Part shown: in pieces, positions 11,001 to 18,057 of the stretch
Layout of the letters: every line of letters begins with the position of its first letter
Position numbering within the stretch: the stretch's first letter is position 1
From: Symploca sp. SIO2E6
GTDB taxonomy: Bacteria; Cyanobacteriota; Cyanobacteriia; Cyanobacteriales; Coleofasciculaceae
DNA: 36,127 nt
Assembly: GCA_010672425.1 (NCBI GenBank)
Contig: JAAHGR010000005.1
Coordinates: forward strand, 1 to 36,127
Direction of reading: 5' to 3'
Notes under the pieces: generated by a model
The model's input: only the letters and a program-made list of their open reading frames with translations
Told to the model about the DNA's origin: nothing
Database searches by the model: none
Made by a program: the position numbers and the translations under genes

Positions 11001-12900
11001 TTTAAACTTTGAGCAACCATCACCCCAGATTGATTTTGCCAATAGTCCGTTTTACGTCAATACCACTTTGTCTGAATGGAAAATTAATGGCTCTCCCCGC
11101 CTAGCAGGAATTAGTTCTTTTGGTGTGGGAGGCACTAATGCTCATCTAGTGTTACAGGAAGCACCAAGGAAGGTCGAATTGGGAATTGGGAATTGGGAAT
11201 TGGGAATTGGGAATGGAAAATTGAGACTGGAGAAAAGCAACAGTGAAGATTACTTAAAGCGTTCAGTTCATCTATTAACCTTGTCAGCCAAAACAGAAAA
11301 AGCTCTCGAAGATTTAGTCAGTCGTTATCATCATCTAACAACTAATCCAGAATTGGACATAGCGGATATTTGTTACACTGCCAATACAGGACGGGTTCAC
11401 TTTAACCACAGACTAGCAGTTTTAGCTTCCAGCCCAGCAGAATTAGTCGAAAAACTGCTCCAACACCAAGGAGACAATCAAGTAGCAGGGATATTTTCAG
11501 GAGAACTACTCCATAATGCTACTTCCAAGAAATTAGCCTTCCTGTTTACAGGTCAAGGTTCCCAGTATGTCAACATGGCAAGAAAGCTATATGAACAAGC
11601 ACCTATATTCCGCAAAGCACTTGAGCAATGTAACCAAATTCTCCTTGGTACAGAAACATTTCAGGAAAAGTCTTTACTAGAAGTTCTCTATCCAGTAAAC
11701 CAAGAGCAGTCCAGTTCATCTCTGCTAGGCCAAACTGCCTATACCCAACCAGCCCTATTTGCCCTAGAATATGCCCTAGCTCAACTATGGCAATCCTGGG
11801 GCATCAAACCAGATATAGTCATGGGTCACAGTGTAGGTGAATATGTCGCTGCCACAGTAGCAGGAATCTTCAGTTTAGAAGATGGTCTGAAATTAATTGC
11901 TGCTAGGGGAAGGTTAATGCAACAGTTGCCTGCTGCTGGTGAGATGGTATCAGTTGTCGCTTCAGAAGCAACAGTAAAAGAGTTTCTCGCCCCATACATA
12001 GACAAAGTTGCCATTGCAGCCATCAATGGACCAGAAAGTACCGTAATTTCCGGGGAGTCAGAAGCAGTAAAAGTGATCGCGACTCAGCTAGCATCAGCAG
12101 GAATCAAAACTAAACAGCTACAAGTATCCCATGCTTTCCACTCACCATTAATGGAACCAATGTTGGCAGAGTTTGAAGCGCTAGCCAATCAACTCCCCTA
12201 CCAAAAACCTCGGATACCCATAATATCCAACATCACAGGAACAATAGCAAACAAGAGCATAACTACAGCACAATATTGGGTAAATCATGTGTGTCAACCA
12301 GTAAAGTTTGCCGATGGTATGAAAACCTTGCACCAGGAAGGCTATGAGTTATTCATCGAGATCGGACCCAAACCAATATTGTTGGGAATGGGACGTCAAT
12401 ACCTACCGCAAGAGGTGGGTGTTTGGTTGCCTTCCTTGCGTCTAGGAGTAGATGAATGGCAATTGATTTTGTCTAGCTTAGGGCAACTATATGTGCAGGG
12501 AATCCCAGTAGACTGGCTAGGGTTTGACCGAGATTATCTTCGCCAGAAAGTCGTGTTGCCCACTTATCCCTTCCAACGACAAAGCCATTGGCTGGAAAAG
12601 CCTGAAAATAAAGAAAAATTTTCCAGAGATCCTGAGAATAGTTATTTAGTACAATTGCTCAAACAGGGAGATGTTCAAGAGTTAAGTAAATATTTGACAA
12701 CAAGCTTAAATTTATCTGTACAAGAGTTAGAATTGCTGCCAAAGTTATTAGAAAGAATTACAAATCTTTATCAACAAGAAATTGACAAAATTTCCCAAAT
12801 CAATAACAATGCAGAAACAAATCCTATTGATAATTTGTTGCAAGCAGATATTGCGGAGTTAAATAAATTACTCTCAGAGGTGGAAAATTTTTCAGAGTAA
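2059..12900 (+). CDS. Hybrid NRPS-PKS: FAAL-ACP-C-A(keto acid type)-KR-ACP-KS-AT
   Basis: First and largest enzyme of a lipopeptide/ketide assembly line (numbering from the TTG at 2059). A fatty acyl-AMP ligase spans about 24-590 (YTSGSTGTPKG near 183; KTSSGKIQR near 560). An ACP follows with DYGLDS, Ser643. The condensation domain at about 705-1140 has HHILSDA at 841-847. A leftover A C-subdomain lies at about 1158-1268. The second AMP-ligase, about 1333-1890 (LTSGSTGVPK near 1506), resembles the McyG/AerA class that takes alpha-keto or aryl acids rather than amino acids. The KR at about 1925-2430 has GGLGGIG, Ser2340 and Tyr2353. Next come an ACP (GGTS, Ser2548), a KS from about 2607 with Cys2780, and an AT with GHS (Ser3258) and HAFH at 3358-3361, which suggests malonyl-CoA. 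The last 35 residues look like a docking tail. GTG at 2083, with GAAGG upstream, may be the true start. No ACP follows the AT; the next gene supplies one. Confidence 0.9.
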   Translation: MLLEGHLKVNIQKSSLIKKDAKTTDLLSILHYRAQVQSDKQAYLFLGDGETPSGSLTYRELERKARAIATHLQSCSGERALLLYPSGLEFITAFFGCLYAGVVAVPVYLPRRNQKLSRLLSIAQEAQAKIALTTTSVLVNLEKRCQEETQLAQVKLVATDTIEAKTQDFAPPSVTPESLAFLQYTSGSTGTPKGVMVTHGNIIHNQQLIQQAFGHSEESRGVGWLPLFHDMGLIGHVFQPIYVGFLSILMPPVAFLQKPIRWLQAISQYGATTSGGPNFAYDLCVNKVKLEQLANLNLSSWDLAFNGAEPIRAETLFQFSKKFAPCGFKKSAFYPCYGMAETTLFITGGDKKQLPVTQGIKVGALEQNLVVEIEISSPESRLFVGCGYPYLDTKVVIVNPESLTLCDTGQVGEIWVSGGSVASGYWHRPEATEETFQVYLKDRGEGPFLRTGDLGFVQDGELFVTGRLKDVIIIRGQNHYPQDLELTVENSHPSLKAHASAAFSVTMAGEERLVVACEVERTYLRKFNTEDVVKRLRKAISEQHDLQIYAVVLLKTGSIPKTSSGKIQRHACRIGFLNSSLDVVGDWTAEAGGRRQEAESSPDEKISQTEIEAWLVSHLARNLNILADKIDINESFADYGLDSAVAVSTTGELSEWLGYDLEPLLLWEYPSIKAVALYLTDFVQSLQEKNKGFCANHIPLVPVERNQSLPLSYQQERLWYVAQLMPNNAALNISQTVRIQGLIDLQFLQKSWRQIVARHEILRTSFALVAGSLVQVPIPHLDVSITVEDYPGLSTTEITSLMEENLRQESRKSFDLAQAPLFSLKMLRFSDTDGALILVFHHILSDALSINFLIQELLTLYDASLEKKPSPLKELELQYGDYAIWQRQWLQGEVLERGLNYWQDQLADNSTLYPIPVDKFPLSPGFNSTQKTFQVPTSIWFAVQQLSNQYRVTPVVFLLAVFYGLILQYSSQQDIVVGFPVSGRIHHKLQSAIGFLADIILLRAHIAENLTFQELLYKVKEITVEAYVNQYIPLNYVAELVEHQASQRYRNLFQILFDYIDLGEKEQNYANFTATTIGGKLPTDIDLFFALLKNNQEISGLLTYNANYFEENTITALIDSYLLILEQCINSPETKINELELSEKLKVHQVELHSQSRKQALVETALKSLNEIQECATLTKENQLVAYLVISGKFSEEKIHSYLQSHLSPDLLPCAYVPISALPRTESGQVDETTLANLEVIDSDLIARWEEKLHSYLQIEQAAVVVQPSQTKATLPVHILDLFPEVAIARREAGGRRQEAGGSVSSIPSVVKEVASQPQNLIAAVPAFSDGGSLTIPEDAPLTLTAALIQTATRYQHQEIIYILAEQQPVSQTYSSLLAEAKCILNGLRHQGLQAGDTIILQIECLRDYFPALWGCILGGIQPVTVTVAKTYQQPNAVVKKLYNTWELLEHPPILASESLLEQLQNLQQVLPLSGVQVLSVQGMKSYPATAEIYPSQPDDVAFLQLTSGSTGVPKCIPETHQGIVSHIHAAQQFNGYQANDVSLNWLPVDHVVPILTCHFKDTYLGCQQIEVATDVVLAKPTVWLDLMEQYRVSHTWTPNFGFKLVSDAISKVPHLSWDLSSVKCLMNAGEQVTPKVVREFLKLVAPFGVASQAMQPAFGMAEVCTCMTYHNQFDPKLGIHRIQKSSLGGQLVKAKATDTDVMEFTDLGPPVPGVQIRITDGNNKILPEGMIGRFQIKGKVVTPGYLHNPQANSEAFVGDGWFNSGDLGFILDRKLVLTGRAKELIIINGVNYYCYEIEDVVNNLEGVEPTFTGVVSFSQTETGTEGLAIFFTPKQQPLELNIELIKTIRQEVSSQLGINPIYVIPISNAEFPKTTSGKIQRGRLKRMLEAGECQEVIKAIDIQLANNRTIPNWFYQKSWRLKEANSLPEQLGQVEDDAESAHPANFVWSTTSVSPYPQQAGLTLILVDDLGLGRCLSEKLEAAGQDCIQVAFGHDFAQLSDRFSTAVGNRYYTIVPANRQHYQELLKSIGAKNTPISRILHLGTYQDYTKADRESLEQAQNQGVYSLLHLVQALEQVQGTQHQVQLLFISSYIQSVQPTDKIAYEKATVLGLLKTIPQEMPWLSCTHIDLPVAEVEVNGSYIWQELCSIFNKLDREIAYREGKRLVSWLEPVDLASEAQRELPWKQGGIYLITGGLGGIGVEIAECILEHYQARLILVGRTDLEQPSNGKSIQKEGDKLSEKMLAYQKLQQLPGEIVYRAIDICNLGQLQQIVAKAVAQWGGTQLDGIIHLAGIYHEQLLSSETQDNIAALLRPKVIGTWVLHQLLRDNPDALFIHFSSIYGFFGATGLAAYAAANSFQTAFCDYQRAQGKQQTYCLAWSIWDEKGMSRGYKMKELSRAKGYYTITPLQGIYSLLATLCHEHHNLLVGLNQSNPQIQRWSGDCQRLQQLTAYFVAKTTELPVHQLLELDLRDRFGTISQIMPTAFWQLEAFPLTPDGKIDRKRLREPDKITVSDNETQQKIAAIWREVLQLEEVGIYDNFFELGGTSILLIQVHSKLQEIFEIKLKVVDLLAHPTVDSLSQFITGDGQAKPRKQRQVKPLRKHQDEHDIAIIGMSGRFPGAKNLEEFWENLKNGVESISYLSDRQLVKSGIGTDLLHNPKYVKVHGLISDIDLFDADFFNYSPREAKEIDPQQRLFLECAWEAIESSGYNPHNYEGSIGVYAGAGMPTYLMSHLGEQGLILLNNRSFEQMIGNDKDYLATRTAYKLNLTGPAINVQTACSTSLVAVHLACQSLLNGECNMALAGGVSIQIPQEVGYLYQEGMIASPDGHCRAFDAKARGTILGSGVGVVLLKGLQEAIADGDCIQAVIKGSAINNDGSLKLGYTAPSVEGQAAVISQAQAVAGVNPETINYIEAHGTGTELGDPIEIEALTRAFTEHTQKQQFCAIGSVKTNVGHLNTAAGVASLIKTVLALKHGLIPPSLNFEQPSPQIDFANSPFYVNTTLSEWKINGSPRLAGISSFGVGGTNAHLVLQEAPRKVELGIGNWELGIGNGKLRLEKSNSEDYLKRSVHLLTLSAKTEKALEDLVSRYHHLTTNPELDIADICYTANTGRVHFNHRLAVLASSPAELVEKLLQHQGDNQVAGIFSGELLHNATSKKLAFLFTGQGSQYVNMARKLYEQAPIFRKALEQCNQILLGTETFQEKSLLEVLYPVNQEQSSSSLLGQTAYTQPALFALEYALAQLWQSWGIKPDIVMGHSVGEYVAATVAGIFSLEDGLKLIAARGRLMQQLPAAGEMVSVVASEATVKEFLAPYIDKVAIAAINGPESTVISGESEAVKVIATQLASAGIKTKQLQVSHAFHSPLMEPMLAEFEALANQLPYQKPRIPIISNITGTIANKSITTAQYWVNHVCQPVKFADGMKTLHQEGYELFIEIGPKPILLGMGRQYLPQEVGVWLPSLRLGVDEWQLILSSLGQLYVQGIPVDWLGFDRDYLRQKVVLPTYPFQRQSHWLEKPENKEKFSRDPENSYLVQLLKQGDVQELSKYLTTSLNLSVQELELLPKLLERITNLYQQEIDKISQINNNAETNPIDNLLQADIAELNKLLSEVENFSE
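3825..3852 (+). repeat. In-frame AGGAGGC heptamer array in the FAAL-ACP linker
   Basis: Four copies of a 7-bp unit (aggaggc register) lie inside the megasynthase gene. They encode a Gly/Arg/Gln/Glu-rich stretch at about residues 589-600, exactly between the FAAL and the first ACP. The reading frame stays open through the array. Confidence 0.9.
5930..5963 (+). repeat. In-frame AGGAGGC heptamer array before the second AMP-ligase
   Basis: About five copies of the same unit as at 3825 encode REAGGRRQEAGG at about residues 1291-1302. They sit in the linker between the remnant A C-subdomain and the second AMP-ligase domain. The reverse complement of this unit recurs between genes at 34704-34735. 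Confidence 0.9.
11176..11214 (+). repeat. In-frame AATTGGG heptamer array in the KS-AT linker
   Basis: Between five and six copies of aattggg encode [14 protein letters not shown] near residues 3040-3053, just after the end of the KS and before the AT. This is the reverse complement of the attccca unit that fills 31208-31362. Confidence 0.9.
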
Positions 12901-12956
12901 TGATAATATTAGTAATTATTGATAGTTAATCAAAGACCAAATCAAAAAAATAGGAC

Positions 12957-14405
12957 ATGATCGATAATATTCAAGAGCGCCTTGCTAAACTTTCCCCTGA
13001 ACAACGTCAGTTGCTCGAAAAGAAAATTATTGAAAGTGAGAAATATAATGTCATTCAAGGTTCAAATGAAAACCAATTAAATAGTTATTATCGCAGTTTA
13101 GATCAAAACATCAAAAAAGCAAAAGATCATATCAAATTTGCTCCATTTCCTGAAATTATTCCTGGATTGTCTTGGCTGGAAATCACACTAGACCCTGATA
13201 AATCACAAGAAAATATTCAATTGATATGTAAATATCAAGAACAGATGAAAAATGTATTATTCAGAGGAATAAATTTCCCGGCTATTACTAAAGTAATGGA
13301 TATAGGATGTGGATATGCTTCCGATTTGATTGATTTGGCTCAAAAATATCCTGATCTAGAACTTCATGGCTATAATCTTTCTCCAGAACAAGTCAAAATT
13401 TGCAGAGAAAAAATTGAAAGCCTGGGGTACTCTCAACGCATTAATATTTATAATCGTGATAGCGCTCAAAAAGATTTTCCAGATCAATATGATTTGATAT
13501 TTAGTTGCCAAGTCATTCATCACATTAAAAAGAAAGAAAATGTTTTTTTAAATATCAGTGAGCATCTCAAAAATGGTAGTTTATTCGTAGCAGCAGAAAT
13601 AATTTCTAACCTACCTTTGACTCCCATAGAAGACCCAAAATCGACAGCTTACTTTGCAACTAGGTCTAAATGGGCAGAATTACTCGCTCAAAATAATTTG
13701 AGAGTAGTTGAGGGAGTAGATGCCAGCACCGAAATTGGCAATTGCCTTTATGATGAGCATTTTACAGAAAACTTTAGCCGACTGACGCAAGGTTATGATG
13801 AAATAACTAAGAACCATTTACTAGGCCCCCATGAACTGGGGGAGTTATTGAGGAAGAAGTTAGCTGTTTATCTATTAATAACAGCGCAGAAAGATAGCTT
13901 GCTGGAAAAAGAAACTCTTCTACGATTAAATCAGGAAAAACTTGCCAATCTGACACCCTATGCCAAAGTAATTGAAGCTAGTTCCCATGGGAAAATGATT
14001 TTACTGCCTCGGTTATCTGAAAAAGACTCAACTGTAGTTACAGGAGCTTTCCATAATTTTCGAGAGCAATTAGCAGCACAAGAACCATCGCAAAATCGTG
14101 CCTGGTTAGAATCCTATTTCACAACCCAAATAGCACATATCTTAAATAAGACTCAAGCAGAAATAGAAGTGGACAAAACTTTCAACATGATAGGACTTGA
14201 TTCTCTTCTGGCTGTTGAACTGCGAAATATGGTGCAGAATGACTTAGGAATTGATGTAGAAATTACTGATTTGATGGCAGGTGTAACTATCAGCAGTTTA
14301 GCAACCAAAGTTAGTGAGTTACTTCTGGAAACTGATCTAGAGCCAAAAGTTGGCATAAGTACGACCAATTCTCAGACAACAAAAATGATAGAAGGGAAAC
14401 TATGA
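12957..14405 (+). CDS. PKS C-methyltransferase-ACP protein
   Basis: This 482-residue protein completes the PKS module begun by the KS-AT of the upstream gene. The first ~30 residues (IQERLAKLSPEQRQLL) look like an N-terminal docking helix. A class I SAM methyltransferase follows, with motif I VMDIGCGY at 113-120 and SCQVIHHI further on. It most likely methylates the alpha carbon of the bound beta-ketoacyl chain. An acyl carrier domain spans about 385-455 with the attachment serine in GLDS, Ser416. The gene starts 56 bp after the previous one and its stop overlaps the next start by ATGA, so all three genes should be translated as one operon. There is no KR, DH or ER, so the extension product should keep its beta-keto group unless an enzyme acts in trans. 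Confidence 0.87.
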   Translation: MIDNIQERLAKLSPEQRQLLEKKIIESEKYNVIQGSNENQLNSYYRSLDQNIKKAKDHIKFAPFPEIIPGLSWLEITLDPDKSQENIQLICKYQEQMKNVLFRGINFPAITKVMDIGCGYASDLIDLAQKYPDLELHGYNLSPEQVKICREKIESLGYSQRINIYNRDSAQKDFPDQYDLIFSCQVIHHIKKKENVFLNISEHLKNGSLFVAAEIISNLPLTPIEDPKSTAYFATRSKWAELLAQNNLRVVEGVDASTEIGNCLYDEHFTENFSRLTQGYDEITKNHLLGPHELGELLRKKLAVYLLITAQKDSLLEKETLLRLNQEKLANLTPYAKVIEASSHGKMILLPRLSEKDSTVVTGAFHNFREQLAAQEPSQNRAWLESYFTTQIAHILNKTQAEIEVDKTFNMIGLDSLLAVELRNMVQNDLGIDVEITDLMAGVTISSLATKVSELLLETDLEPKVGISTTNSQTTKMIEGKL

Positions 14406-16204
14406 GTTTAGTCGAATTTTTGCAAGATCTGGTCATCAAAAGGTGGGAATTTTGGATTGAAGATGAACAAGTATGTTTTCGTGCTCCTGAGCTAGAATCA
14501 ACAGCGGTAATTTTAACTCAACTGAAGCAAAGGAAGGCACAAATTCTAGAATTGCTCCAAGAGCAGTCGGAGATACTAGAGGTCTATCCCCTCTCCTATG
14601 GTGCCAAAGGTCTCTGGTTTTTGTGGCAACTAGCACCCCAAAGTTATAATTACAATGTCTCAGTTGCCTTGCGAATTTACTCCCAGGTAGATATCAGAAG
14701 TTGGCAGCAGGCTTTTCAATCCTTAAAGCAACGCCATCCCATGCTGCGGAGTACCTTCCCGAAGGTAGGTGAACAACCAATCCAACAGGTGCATCAAAAT
14801 CAACCATTAGACTTCCTGCAAATTGATGCTGCCACCTGGAGTGAAGATCAGTTACACGAGAAGGTACAGGAAGCTCATCAACATCCCTTTGACATAACAA
14901 CAGAACCAGTCATGCGGGTCAGGTGGTTCACTCGCTCCGAGCAAGACCATATTATGTTAGTAACGATACAACACATTGCTTGGGATGGTTGGTCACGAAA
15001 CTTGATCGTCAAAGAGCTGCCACAACTTTACCAAGCTCAAGTTTCTGGTATGGAGGTATCCCTGCCTCCTCTGAAGTACTCCTACCCAGATTATGTTCGT
15101 TGGCAAACAGAGCTCTTAGAGGGTCCCAAGGGAGAGAGCCTCTGGAACTACTGGCAAGCAAAACTGGCTGGGGAATTACCTGTATTAAATTTACCCATAG
15201 ACCGACCCCGACTGCCTCTCCAGACCGATAATGGTGGTAGCTACTCGTTTAAGTTATCTGCAAAGCTAACTGAGCAACTGAAGCAACTAGCCCAAACAGA
15301 AGACGTAACGCTTTACATGCTGCTCTTAACCGCTTTTCAAGTGCTGCTGTTTCGTTACACCAATCAAGAAGATATTTTAGTAGGTTCTCCTACGAATGGC
15401 AGAAGTAGAGCTGAGTTTGCCCCCATCGTGGGTTACTTTGTTGATTTAATGGTAATGAGGGCAAATTTATCAAGGAATCCTTGTTTTAGAGAACTCCTCT
15501 CTCAAGTACGTCAGATAGTCATGGGAGCGTTAGCTCATCAAGATTATCCCTTTCCATTGCTAGTAGAGCGGTTACAGCCAAAGCGAGATCCGAATCTTTC
15601 TCCTCTATTTCAGGCTTACTTTGTACTACAAAAATTAATTGAATTTCAAGACATGCAAGAGCTTTTCTTGAGCGTCGGTCTTAAGATAGAAAAGTTTGCC
15701 TTAACTCATTGTGAAAATTCCTTCGATTTGTCCTTAGAAATGGTAGAAGAGGACTCCTATTTACTTGGGCGATTTAAATATAGCGCTGACTTGTTTGATC
15801 AGCAAACTATTGCCAGAATGGCAGTTCATTTCGAGACCTTGTTAGCAAGCATTGTGACTAATCCGCAGCAGAGAGTAGGAAAACTGCCTTTATTGAGTGA
15901 AATAGAACAGCTATGGATTCAAGGGAAGCGAGTACCACAAACAGACATCGAAACAGCTCGGAAAATCCAACCAAGGGTGAAACCAAGGAATGAAGTAGAG
16001 CACCAAATAGCTCAAATTTGGCAGGAATTACTAGGGGTTGCGCAGATAGGCATCTATGATAATTTTTTTACATTGGGAGGACATTCACTGTTGGTAATTA
16101 AATTGATGAACAAAATTGAGCAAGAATTTAGCAAGTCTCTACCCTTGTCAATCCTATTCCAATCCCCTACTATTAAACAACTGGCTACTCTCCTCAGTCA
16201 ATAA
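14402..16204 (+). CDS. NRPS protein TubC docking-C-PCP, lacking an A domain
   Basis: This 600-residue protein is the last enzyme of the operon. Residues about 1-60 match a TubC-type N-terminal docking domain (VKRW-like helix, then CFRAPELES and a Leu-rich helix). A condensation domain follows from about 60 to 500; its active-site motif reads QHIAWDG, so the second, catalytic His is present but the first is Gln. A carrier domain ends the protein, with DNFFTLGGHS and Ser562. No adenylation domain lies between C and PCP, and there is no thioesterase or terminal reductase. The PCP must be charged in trans, the module must be skipped, or the C domain releases the chain onto a free acceptor. The neighbouring DNA to the right carries no replacement A domain. 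Confidence 0.88.
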   Translation: MSLVEFLQDLVIKRWEFWIEDEQVCFRAPELESTAVILTQLKQRKAQILELLQEQSEILEVYPLSYGAKGLWFLWQLAPQSYNYNVSVALRIYSQVDIRSWQQAFQSLKQRHPMLRSTFPKVGEQPIQQVHQNQPLDFLQIDAATWSEDQLHEKVQEAHQHPFDITTEPVMRVRWFTRSEQDHIMLVTIQHIAWDGWSRNLIVKELPQLYQAQVSGMEVSLPPLKYSYPDYVRWQTELLEGPKGESLWNYWQAKLAGELPVLNLPIDRPRLPLQTDNGGSYSFKLSAKLTEQLKQLAQTEDVTLYMLLLTAFQVLLFRYTNQEDILVGSPTNGRSRAEFAPIVGYFVDLMVMRANLSRNPCFRELLSQVRQIVMGALAHQDYPFPLLVERLQPKRDPNLSPLFQAYFVLQKLIEFQDMQELFLSVGLKIEKFALTHCENSFDLSLEMVEEDSYLLGRFKYSADLFDQQTIARMAVHFETLLASIVTNPQQRVGKLPLLSEIEQLWIQGKRVPQTDIETARKIQPRVKPRNEVEHQIAQIWQELLGVAQIGIYDNFFTLGGHSLLVIKLMNKIEQEFSKSLPLSILFQSPTIKQLATLLSQ

Positions 16205-16458
16205 GAACTTAATTTCCATGTCTCAAATTACAACAAAACTATAAGAGTGAAAAAGACTTAGCAGCGATGGGATTGCAAGTAGTCAATGCTTGTTCTCTTG
16301 TTCAGCTATATCCTGAACGTTGGCCTTGGCAATGGCAATTACTTTTTCGAGTTCTTACCCTATTCTCCTATTGTCGTAATACTTACCTGGTTGTGGAGAA
16401 TAAGCTATAACTTTCAAGAAACAAAGTAGCAAGAGGCAGTAGACACAGTTCAATCATT
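16205..16458. other. Convergent intergenic region with a short unrecognised frame
   Basis: The space between the NRPS stop and the end of the minus-strand phosphatase gene contains one frame, ATG 16267 to TAA 16410 (47 codons). It is rich in Trp, Leu and Tyr (PERWPWQWQLLF). It has no clear ribosome site and could be the tail of a lost gene. No clear terminator hairpin was seen. Confidence 0.4.
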
Positions 16459-18039
16459 CTACTTCTGTTTGAGTATCACCAAAGTAATGTCATCAAAAAC
16501 TTTTTGAGAGCCAATATGCTTTCGCACATCATCAATGATTGCTTGTTTAATTGCCTCTGCCGATAGGGAAGAGTTAGATCTAACTACTTGACATAATTTC
16601 TCTAGTCCGTATTGCTCTTGATTGATGTCAAATGCTTCCGTAATGCCATCAGTATACAACACCACCACATCTCCTGAATTTAGTTGTACCTGTTCTTGAG
16701 CAATAAAGTCGCTAATCTCTTCCTCTAAACCCAGGGGAAAGCCTAGATCACTGGTATCAAGACATTCCACCTGACCTTCAGTACGTACTACGATTATATC
16801 CTCATGTTGACCACTGAAATTTAACCTGCCTTCGGTATATTCTAGAAGAGAAAGAGTCAGAGTTTTATAAGGATTGATGCGCTGGACATTTCGATAAATG
16901 GTGCGGTTGAGAATATCTAAAAATTGCACGGGGTCGGTTTGATTACTTTCCTGTAAAGTGCGGACAGCAGTTTGTGCCATAAGCATTACCACCCCACTTT
17001 CTAATCCATGTCCCGTAACATCGCCAATGCTAATTTTGACCTTGCCATCTTGTGGCAGTACATCGTAGTAGTCCCCGCCGACTTCATCCGCAGGTTCCAT
17101 AAATCCGGCGATTTCTAACCCTTCAATTGTCTCTAATTCCTCCTGTTTAGGTAAAACCATCTGTTGTAGTTGTTTGGTTACCTCTAACTCAGCGCTCATG
17201 CGCAGGTTTTCGGCCTTCAGGCGTTCGTTAAGAGCAGTAATTTCTTGATTAGCTTGAGCTAATTGGGCGGTGCGTTCTTTAACTTTGTCTTCCAAGGTTT
17301 GATAGAGTCTGGCATTTTCAATGGAAATAGCTGCTTGAGAAGAGAGGATTGTTAATACTTCCACCCTGTCAGGGGTAAAAACTCCTGTAGTTAAGTTATT
17401 CTCCAAATAAACGATACTAACAAGTTGACCTTGATTAATGAGAGGGAAACAGAGAATTGACTTGGGCTGATGTTGTTGAATATAGGGAGCATTAGTAAAG
17501 TTTCCTTCAACTGTCGCATCATTCAAGACAACAGTTTCGTTAGTACGGGTAACATAATTAATAATCGTCGGTGATACTGACTCAGTATGTTCAATTGGAA
17601 TTGACTGCAAAACGGTGACATCCTCAGAGTCAACTGAGCCTTGGGCTTCAATAAGTAATTGCCTTTGAGAGGAAGGTAAAATCAGGTAGCCAACTTGTGC
17701 ACCAGCATTCTCAATGACGATTTTCATTAACTTAGTTAGCAACTTGTCGAGAACTAGTTCACTAGCGAGGACTTGAGAGGCTTTTACCACCGTAGTCAAA
17801 TCGAGAACACCTGTATTTCCGCTACTTGTTGAAGAGATAGTAATGCTTGTAGTCTGAAGAACAGTTTTGTTTTTAGTAGATACCTTAGCTAGCAAGGAGG
17901 GATATTGAGCCTCCAAATCTTCCACTTTCCGCTTGGCTCCCCAGCGTTGGTAAGCATAATGAGCTTCTCTCATGTGGATTTTGGCATATTTATGTTTGCC
18001 TTGACTTAACCAAAATTTAGCTGCTAGTTCATTAGCCAA
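16459..18039 (-). CDS. GAF-SpoIIE-type PP2C phosphatase, 3' part of a split kinase gene
   Basis: This 526-residue frame is the C-terminal part of the large signalling protein encoded immediately upstream. It opens with the end of a TPR-like region (KFWLSQGKHKYAKIHMREAH). A GAF domain lies at about 85-240, then a short coiled coil (NARLYQTLEDKVKERT onward). The SpoIIE/PP2C serine phosphatase domain at about 300-526 has the metal-binding motifs GGDYYD, GDVTGHG, YTDGITEA and DDITLV. The only start codon near the beginning is TTG at 18039, with no strong ribosome site. The frame is open right back to the TAA at 18058-18060, so the TTG is probably not a native start. Translation would need reinitiation or readthrough, unless the stop is a sequencing error. 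Confidence 0.8.
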   Translation of the reverse strand: MANELAAKFWLSQGKHKYAKIHMREAHYAYQRWGAKRKVEDLEAQYPSLLAKVSTKNKTVLQTTSITISSTSSGNTGVLDLTTVVKASQVLASELVLDKLLTKLMKIVIENAGAQVGYLILPSSQRQLLIEAQGSVDSEDVTVLQSIPIEHTESVSPTIINYVTRTNETVVLNDATVEGNFTNAPYIQQHQPKSILCFPLINQGQLVSIVYLENNLTTGVFTPDRVEVLTILSSQAAISIENARLYQTLEDKVKERTAQLAQANQEITALNERLKAENLRMSAELEVTKQLQQMVLPKQEELETIEGLEIAGFMEPADEVGGDYYDVLPQDGKVKISIGDVTGHGLESGVVMLMAQTAVRTLQESNQTDPVQFLDILNRTIYRNVQRINPYKTLTLSLLEYTEGRLNFSGQHEDIIVVRTEGQVECLDTSDLGFPLGLEEEISDFIAQEQVQLNSGDVVVLYTDGITEAFDINQEQYGLEKLCQVVRSNSSLSAEAIKQAIIDDVRKHIGSQKVFDDITLVILKQK

Positions 18040-18057
18040 GGCTTCATTTTGAATAAA

